Below the pieces are notes generated by a model that saw nothing but the letters and a program-made list of their open reading frames with translations, did no database searches and had not been told where the DNA came from. 64,000 nucleotides of DNA from Agrypnus murinus (Eukaryota > Arthropoda > Insecta > Coleoptera > Elateridae). The stretch lies in NCBI GenBank assembly GCA_929113105.1, contig OV816025.1, forward strand, positions 216,439,994 through 216,503,993, read 5' to 3'. This document shows, piece after piece, positions 56,371 through 64,000 of the stretch. The number at the start of each line of letters is the position of its first letter. Positions within the stretch are counted from its first letter, which is position 1. Both the position numbers and the translations under genes were made by a program.

Positions 56371-59300
56371 TTATTGGATATCATTCTCTGAACATTTCTG
56401 AAGAGAAACAGAGTAATCTGGTTGAAAAATATTGATTTTCTAGAATTCTATACCAAATCTATGAAAAAGTGTTTTTTTCCCGTATAAAATACATGGGAAA
56501 CTTTAAGGGCATTGAGGCACCCCTAAACATCGTTTGATTTCAAAATAAAAAAATAGGGGTACTTTTTTTTTTCGATATACAATAATCCTAGGGGGTGAGA
56601 GCATAAGATATCCGACTTTGCTTTTTTGTTGGACCACCCTACTGTATAAACCAGACATAAGTGTGAGTAAAGATGAAGCATCAACATAAGTGCGCTTCAA
56701 TCGACATAAGGTTCTTTGACTTTTTTTAGTATTATGACTAACTTGTGTTGTTTTCTTATCACTCTTCTCTATTAAGATATTAATGTTTTTATGGGTTTCA
56801 GATAAATAATTGGTCACAACATAAAGACATTTGTTTGAAGAGTCGTGAAGACGAAGTATTACGTAAGAAATAAGTAAAGAAGTGGTATTTATATTGCTTG
56901 GATTCATTTTAATGTTTCAATACGATCTGAATACTTTTCTTATTTTTATAGGGCAGTAAAGATTGTTTTTAACATGTTAACACGTTTTTTTTACTCTTAT
57001 AAATTTTGTATTTATGTATTATTGTGTGACATACGTAGGTGCCTTTATATAAAACTAATACATATCATACTGCTTACGTTTTTATTTTTAAGGCCATTAC
57101 AGATCACGAGTAGGATGCAGGTTGGTATCTTAATAAATACAAGCTTACTTATTTTTGTTAAACATTGGCATTACTTTTGTGATCTGTAATAAGGATTTTG
57201 TGTTCAAACTATTTTTTTCCAAGAAATTATTTATGTATCACTATGTGATTTGTATGTATTGTAGATAAAGTGGTTGAACCAATATTTAGTATGCTAAATG
57301 TCATTCGGTATGATTATTATCGTCATGGTTTTAGCATGCACTAAAATTTGGAATAAAGTATTTTTATAATTGTAATCCTTTACGCTTTATCCTAAATTAT
57401 AAGTCGTTCACATGTAATAGATAATAGAATAATTACGATTACAATAAGGTATTTTTGCACTTGTTTTTGTGTGACTATTGTTGCAATTTAGAATAGATTT
57501 AAATTTCTCTTGTAAATAGCAACTTAAGATTTTCTATATAAAAACAGGATTACTATTTATGTATTAATATTAAAAAAATTGTAAATAAATACATTCTATT
57601 AATACTTTGGTAGATGATTTTTACATGCAATATTGATTCTAAATGAATGCGTTTTCTTAATGATAACTATACTTAAGATTGAATCGTACAATATATTTTG
57701 TGATATAACTAGTTATTATTGGAAAAAATATATTTACTAATCTCAAAAGTGTTTAAAAAAGTAACTTTTTATTTTGACATAAGTAAAAACACGAAATTGA
57801 GGAATACTATACTTTAATATTGAAAATCACATAATAACAATATAGTATATCTGGCAAAGTAATCCTGTTCTGTATAAGAATCATTTAACCTTAGTGTTGG
57901 CACAGTGTGCCATGTGTATATATTGTGATAAAAGTTTGTTTTTGTTAATAGTATTTAGTTTAATTTATAAAATGTTTAATAGCTTGTTTGAACATACAGC
58001 AATTATCTGTTCCTTCTTGTTAAAAATTAAATTAGAATTAATAGTTTATTTGCAAATTATCTAAATTATGTGTTGTTATCAATGAGCGTAAAAAATATAA
58101 GAAGAGTTTTTGAGATAATAGTAAGACTGGCATTTTATTACATCAGAATAATAAAGTAATATGAACCTGAAGTTTTATTTAACAATTTTAGATATTTTTT
58201 CAATAACAAAGTAATAAATTATAATAATTATTATTTTTCTGTATGATCCTTTTTGTATGTTTAAATCTATATGTAAAACTGCTTATTTTCGAAATTGTCT
58301 AAGTAATTTTAAAATAATAAAAAAAACTGAAATACTGTCTAATATAAACTTATAACTAATATAAATTAGTGTTTAAAAAATCAAAAGTTTATATCTTTTT
58401 AAATCTTATCTTTTTTATAATAAACATATATATAAATAATAAATATTATATCCAAGCTAATTGATAGCATGTTTATAAGGAAATGTTTGTTATCTAGAGG
58501 ATTGTACTTTGGAGGGATATAATTCTGAAAGTTTAATTATAACGAGCCTGTGTAATTAAATAGTTGTTTTGGATGATAGGCATTTTTTTCTAATTTGTAT
58601 CATTATAAGAATTTAAAAATACAAAATTACAAAGAAAAATAATTTTTACAAAATTTTGAAGATTCTTCCCAAAATTCTATTTTATATTTTCAGATTTATT
58701 GAATTTTAAAATCAATATCTCTCAGATTTAGCTTCTATTAAACAAAGAATTTATTAATTAAAATATAATTTTTCAACCTTAATTCATATAAACTTTTATA
58801 AAGGAAAGTTTAAATTATATTTAAATTAAAACTTAAAAGATTTGCCTTTACTTTCAATGGCGATATGAGCAAATAGAGAGCGACAAATCTTTGAAATAAT
58901 GCCTATAACTTTTTCAAAATAAAATGTGCTTAACAAAATGGAATTAATATCCACAAGTTGGATAATAATGTAACTTTATAGTACAAAATTTAATATATAA
59001 ATGTATTAAGTGACACATTCCAAAGATAATTATAAAATGTAACAGTCTAAATAAATATACTTAATTTCATTGATGGCTGTTGGTTGTTATTTCTGTTATT
59101 TTCATAATTATTATTATCAACATCCACACCAAGCCATTCCATATTACCCTTGATTTCTATGTATTTTTCTTCCAGCAAACTTGTCAATAATTTCTGCCGT
59201 AACTTTAAAAAGTGTCTAATGTGTGCAACTTTTTTTGCTAGGCTAGAATTCTGTAATGCTTTTGTTGGCTTTTGCTACCAGATGGATCATGCCATCATAT

Positions 59301-59592
59301 AGAATTAATATACAAAGTTCTTAGAAGCTGTTTGTTGACTATGCTGTCCAGTATTTGCTTGCTTATATTATTTATATGACTAAATACTTATTTATGTACT
59401 TGTTAATTCTGAGAAACAATGTTTATTTTAGTAATTTTTGGGAGCTACATTGGAGACAAAAGACAAAGGGTGTACGAATCAGGCTGCAAGCCGTTTTGTG
59501 TGACACATTAATACCTTCTATGTAATTGCTTAACCATTTATGTTATCTTATTTAAAAATTAATTAAAATAAATTTTCTCAACTACTGATATA
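56370..59592. other. 3' UTR and A+T-rich flank
   Basis: No coding signal or clear transposon ends between 57000 and 59590. The first part is likely 3' UTR. CACCCTACTGTATAAA near 56634 looks like a solo end of a CAGGGTG-type element. Confidence 0.45.
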
Positions 59593-59932
59593 CGAGGTAA
59601 GCACCATAAATTCTCGGCCCGGCAGGCTTCTACAGGTGCCAACATGTTCAAACTCGGTTGCATCATAGTTGAACGTGTAAGGGGCCTACACTATACAGTC
59701 TGTTTTTTATAAACAATAACATAGGAAATCCAATGGAATTTTATCATTTTCCTCCTAAGTTTGTATCCTTGTAAATGTAAGTAGAAATTTTGGTATCAAT
59801 CGAAAGAAGAATTCGTTTTACGTCAAAAACATTAAACTTTCTGAAGAAAACCAAAATCTATTTAGAAAAATACTTAGAAAATTTATTGATTTACTGCTTT
59901 TGGTAATAAGCTACAAAAAAAAAATGGAAGCT

Positions 59933-60009
59933 GTATGCCGATTGGTGTAGCAGTTAAGTCATCAGATTCATAATCAGAAATCGCGGGTTCAAGTCCCATC
60001 CTCGTATAC
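59933..60009 (+). tRNA. tRNA-Met(CAT)-like sequence, probably pseudogene or SINE head
   Basis: The 5' part GTATGCC pairs imperfectly with the 3' GTATAC segment. TGGTGTAGCAGTTAAGTC resembles box A, and GGGTTCAAGTCCC fits box B. A 7-nt loop TTCATAA gives anticodon CAT, with a stem containing one A-A mismatch. The T-arm has one mismatch and one wobble. A run of eight T follows at 60010-60017, fitting Pol III termination. The mismatches and its place inside a broken mariner argue for a tRNA pseudogene or tRNA-derived SINE. Confidence 0.45.
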
Positions 60010-60159
60010 TTTTTTTTAATTGTATTGCATACTAATTATTATTTTTAGAACTTGATTACAACTATTAATAGTTTTTTTTAATATTAGATATTTTTGCTAC
60101 GTGGGTTTACCATTACTTTTTGTACAATTTTAACTTCCTATCAGAAAAGCAAATGAAAT

Positions 60160-60843
60160 TGAAGCAGTAACGCCTCAAAAAGTTGCAATCATTGAAGAAA
60201 TGGTATTAGAAGATCTCTTGACCATTTGGGTATGAATGTGTTCTTTGTGCTGTTCAACGTCAACGTATCGTCGAATGTGCGCGCTCGTTTTTAAACTTGA
60301 GAGGAGACGACTCAAAGCCGATTTTGGAATCTATTGTCACTGGAGATGAAACAATGGTTCTGTATTATGATCCTCTATCCAAAAGGGAATGGCGGCGACC
60401 CGATGAACCTCATCCCAAAAAGGCGAAAATTGTTCAATCGACAAAGAAGGTTATGGCAACAATATTCTGGGATTGTGACAGCATTTTACTGATTGACTTT
60501 AAAGAACGCAATACAACTGTTAACAGTACATATTATACGTCTTTATTGCATAAATTGAGAAACAATTTTCGTGAAAAACGTCGAGGAAAATTGACAAGAG
60601 GTGTTCGATTATTACACGACAATGCACCAGTTCATACTGCCGCAATTTCACAAGCTGCCATTCGCGAATGCGGCTTTGAAGCATTGGATCATCCACCATA
60701 AAGTCCGGATAGGGACTGGGGACTAGGGCTTCTATGACTATTATTTATTTTCCAATTTAAAGAAAGACCTTAGGGGACGTCGTTTTAAGGACGAGAACGA
60801 GTTGAAAGCAGCTATAATTGAATTGGAATGAAGTTAAGAATAC
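60160..60843 (+). pseudogene. Mariner transposase, copy 2 fragment
   Basis: The open part at 60297-60701 includes ILESIVTGDETMVLYYDPLS (first catalytic Asp), ATIFWDCDSILLIDFK and LLHDNAPVHTAA (second Asp). A stop follows within the HPP-SPD block, and the sequence after it is altered, so the third Asp region is lost. Upstream, EEMVLEDLLTIWV shows a shift. It shares the family with copy 1 (54535-55564). Confidence 0.85.
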
Positions 60844-62392
60844 ATTTCCGTGAAAAAAACAGAGGGTGCAATTTGAAAAATTAATCAAGTTGGCATGATC
60901 TCTTAAACGTTGCTATGCAACCAGCGTTTAAGGATGTTTTCTTTTTGAGTCATTCACAATAGTTTTTGGTTGATTTTTTATTTTTTCAAATAAGAGAGAT
61001 ATTGCTTGTAAACAGCATTGTGGGACACCCTGTATATATTTAGAATATATTCTAAACATATTTACAATAGCGAAATATTAATTTAAAGAATACTTGTAAC
61101 AACTGTGTAATCGAAAAGAGAATGTGTTCTTTATTTCCACTTAGTACAAACCGAAGTAAAGTACAGTTGCGATCATTCGCTAAGGAACGATGCAAAAATA
61201 GTGATCGTTGGTTTTTTGTACAATGCACGCTGTAACTCGACCTGATTTATGAACTGGGCAATTATAATATTCAAAAATGAAATGTTCTTGCATACCATAT
61301 AATAAACTTACATTTAAATTGTACAAAAAAACGGGAAAATCGGCGGTTATGATTTTTACATAGTTCCTTAACTGGTACTTTCGCAACTGGTACATGAAAC
61401 AATAAAATGCAGAAAAACATAACTTCCTGCATGACAAAAAACATATTACACTTAATTGTATCACTTCACTTGGGAGCTGCATTGAAACACCTTCAGAACG
61501 AGGGCTGGCTTGACTGTCCGAACACATGACAGCACATCCATCGTACTACAATACTTAATCTTCATTAATACTAAAAATGAATAAACACAGGCAACAAACA
61601 TGTAACAATAGTAACAATAAATAGATAAACATTCTAGTTCTGAATTGTCGCTGTTTGGATTATACTGGAGCACTATATTTGATCAAATTTAAAATTCTTA
61701 AAAGTTTCATTTTTCTGAATTTGTTTAAATGGCGAGAGACAAGGATGTATTTTTCACATACTAATTTAATGTGCTCAAGATATACCCTGAGGTATGTAAT
61801 TATTACATGCCATTGAACATAACTTACTTGTATTAATTGCAGCATAAAATCAGAATTAGAGGCTTGTAAATTGTATATGAGTTGCTATTCCTGCGCTACT
61901 TGGAGCAGTACTCAAAATTACGTTTGGGGGTCATTCAAACGGAATGTTTGCAAAAATTGGTAATTTTGCGATTCATATCCCCCCTGCAAATGATGAGTAA
62001 AGGGGAATTCAGTTGTTTGTTTATATTATTGTTTAAAATTTCTAAATGATCTGATAACAAAATGAACATTTGCATTATTTTACCCTCTCCCCTCCCTATG
62101 TTAATGGCGCTCTGAAATTATTGGCTGTTAAAAAGGGAGAAACAGCTTGTTTGGTTGGAGAAACAGTTCCAAGCTAACTATTTCTACCTTTTCAGCGACC
62201 AATAAGAATTTATGACATTTTAACCAAAATCTGGCTTTATGAGGTGTTGGTTACTCAGGTGGTGGTCCAGAGCAAATTTCCGTAACGACTTTTCTGATTA
62301 AACAAGGCCTACTATGTTTCTTCAATTATTTGCATTTATCTTTGATGCTAGTTGACTGGTAGTTTATGATAAATGAAGTTTCTAATTGGGAC
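60844..62392. other. 3' flank, one possible element end
   Basis: A+T-rich sequence. GGGACACCCTGTATA at 61022-61036 resembles the right end of CAGGGTGT-type elements seen elsewhere in the window, but I found no partner. No supported gene. Confidence 0.4.
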
Positions 62393-62699
62393 GCGCCAAT
62401 AAATATAGATGTCGTTGTACAGCAACAAAGACATCAATGGGGATTTACGATAATTGGGGCGGTTCAGTCCGGTCACTATTTCTGTCATTTTCTTTTTAAT
62501 GTCAATAACAGTGACAGAAAGTAACCCGGTTAACCCAATTCAATTATCGTAAACGCCCAATACAATACAATACAATATGCGGTAGGTGATCACGTCTGCA
62601 ACCAATGGGATCTATGCTTTAGTTGTAACATAACCTTCCAGTTTGACAATTATTCCACCGCATAATTGGTTTTATTAAAATTTTGGCGCATCCCAATTA
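62393..62699. mobile_element. MITE with TAATTGGGACGCGCC ends
   Basis: TAATTGGGACGCGCCAAT and, inverted, TTGGCGCATCCCAATTA bound 307 bp. A second inverted pair lies inside (ATTTACGATAATTGGG near 62443 and CCCAATTCAATTATCGTAAA near 62535), so two elements may be nested. Confidence 0.7.
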
Positions 62700-64000
62700 C
62701 AATTACAATTATATACCTGATAAGAATTTGAAATTGATTCAATTATGAATAGCAAAGATATAAAAGTGTCAAGCTTTAAAGTGAAACATACTGTATAGAT
62801 GGTAAACACACTGTATATAACGTAAAAAGAAACAAGTGAAGTTTGATTATATTTGCGATCAAAAGATAATAATATATCTGTACATCACATTTCACATATA
62901 CTAAAATGATAAAACCAGGAAAGAAGATTATAGATGCTGGAAACCGATAAAAACAACTTGTTGAACGCTTCACCTGTACAATTTTGATTTCAGTCACTCT
63001 CTCCATTTCTTGATTCCACGTCACATATCAAACAAAGCAGCACAGTTGAAACAAATTTCATAAATGTGATTATCATGTATATGTATGATGGACTTCGATA
63101 TTTAAGGTGCCTCATCATGCCATTTTTTTTTTGGTGTTATAGTATTCATGTTAGGTTTTCTGTAATGGAATATTTCATGCAATTAAAAAACTGATTTTGA
63201 GGTACAATATGGGTAATGGTGAATGAATACACGAAAGAACAATAGCAATTACTCGATCTTTCTGGCTTTGATCTTCGTACGAACACTTTGGTATTTGTAA
63301 AAACCAAAATTTGATATGTGTTATACGTCATTCTAAAGCTTTTGATGAGTATAAACCTGAACGATCAAAAAGCAAAAAACTGATTCAATTAAGCATGATG
63401 GCGACAATGATGACTTCATGCAGTAATACGCAGTTGTGAACACAATAAACTAGAGAAAAGGTGACAGAAACTGAATTTAAATTTTGTTACGAACTTGGAA
63501 ACGGAGAAGTGATCTTCAGTTTAAAAGTGTTAATGGAAAGATGTAGAGCGATCAATTATGTTGTTTATATTCGTACATGCTTTATAGACTTTAAAAATCA
63601 TTTGATCACATCAAGCATGATAAACTGAGAATTCTGAAATTCTTAGCACAATTAACATTAACAACAAAAATATTTGCGTAATAGCTAACATATACTGACA
63701 AGTAACAATCATAAGAGTGCAGAATGAGAGACCCATAAACATATTAATTTAAAAAAAAAGAGGTAAAATAATTATAATGTGCATGGGGGTGGGGGGGCAT
63801 TATATCAATATTTTGTGAAGAAAATATGAAGTGGGTCAGTACTAAATATATAAAATAATTTATATATTTTGTATGACTTAATTAAAGTAAAACTTTCATA
63901 TATATTTTGAAACAAAATTTACATTGTTTATTAAAAGCGGTTAATAGTAGGAGAGATTCAGGATAAATTAAATTAATTCGTTCTGCATTTAAGTCGAATT
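62700..64000. other. Distal flank, nothing recognised
   Basis: A+T-rich sequence without supported genes or paired repeat ends. It includes a short G-run (GGGGGTGGGGGGG, 63785-63797). Short open stretches on the minus strand show no family signature. Confidence 0.45.

Larger units (their letters stand above)
56178..56430. repeat. 66-bp inverted repeat flanking the last exon
   Basis: Left arm about 56182-56249 and right arm 56364-56430 are complementary with about four mismatches. A shared block is TTCTCTTCAGAAATGTTCAG (56201) against its inverse near 56387. The spacer holds the exon 11 acceptor and nearly all its coding bases, and the stop codon lies in the right arm. This may be a MITE-like remnant or a structural element of the transcript. 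Confidence 0.85.
59593..60843 (+). mobile_element. Mariner element, copy 2, rearranged
   Basis: Left end CGAGGTAAGCACCATAAATT after TA (59591-59592) matches copy 1 for about 90 bp. Then 59683-60150 is unrelated sequence, after which mariner sequence resumes (GAAGCAGTAACGCCTCAAAA). The right end is missing; similarity fades near 60843. The internal foreign stretch carries a tRNA-like sequence. Copy 2 keeps the first catalytic block that copy 1 has lost. Confidence 0.85.

Noticed and set aside
1..64000. CRISPR arrays, operons or prokaryotic signals
   Set aside because: No regularly spaced identical repeats of CRISPR type. The spliced gene, introns and transposon content are animal-like.

Overview
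The window is A+T-rich animal DNA, most likely from an insect. The evidence is GT-AG introns, one gene spread over about 56 kb, and a mix of P, piggyBac, hAT, Harbinger, mariner, LINE and Penelope-like relics. A beetle is possible, but I cannot name the species. I see no bacterial, organellar or CRISPR features.

Only one host gene is well supported, and it lies on the + strand. I assembled eleven exons by hand from splice signals and matching phases: 339-370, 545-3021, 6804-7049, 10889-11095, 11550-14480, 23886-25270, 31106-31162, 32865-32933, 34561-34626, 51904-52011 and 56277-56369. Every junction keeps one open frame. The total is 7,671 nt, or 2,556 codons plus a stop. The product starts with a Tyr/Asn/Arg low-complexity tail and continues through long disordered Ser/Lys/Glu-rich sequence carrying repeated RRxS/T motifs. 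Next come seven copies of a 53-residue repeat, a folded block near residues 1790-1940, Gln/Pro and Thr/Ala tracts, and an acidic segment alternating SUMO-acceptor-like and SUMO-binding-like motifs. It ends in an unusual MYND-like zinc finger split over the last two exons. I do not recognise the gene; a nuclear scaffold or co-regulator is an inference.

The introns are filled with transposons. Intron 2 (3.0-6.8 kb) holds an old TA-flanked element with another nested inside. Intron 3 (7.0-10.9 kb) holds foldback elements, one nested in another. Intron 5 (14.5-23.9 kb) holds a datable nest. There an hAT-type MITE with a perfect 8-bp duplication was split by a Penelope-like element with GIY-YIG endonuclease remains and hammerhead-like motifs. 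That element was in turn hit by a piggyBac-like MITE (TTAA), which was hit by a P-like element with a THAP remnant (8-bp duplication); other MITEs lie in the Penelope body. Intron 6 (25.3-31.1 kb) is mostly an old Tc1/mariner-like element with a LINE relic inside. The region 31-48 kb is dense in palindromic elements, including a 1.9-kb Tc1/mariner-superfamily copy with decayed transposase. The region 50-61 kb holds three mariner relics.

Two exons sit between arms of inverted repeats: exon 9 (arms ending at 33.5 and 35.5 kb) and the stop-codon exon 11 (66-bp arms). A candidate alternative last exon lies at 49.9 kb. The stretch from 56.4 to 59.6 kb is A+T-rich 3' flank. The rest to 64 kb contains a rearranged mariner with a tRNA-like insert and one more MITE.
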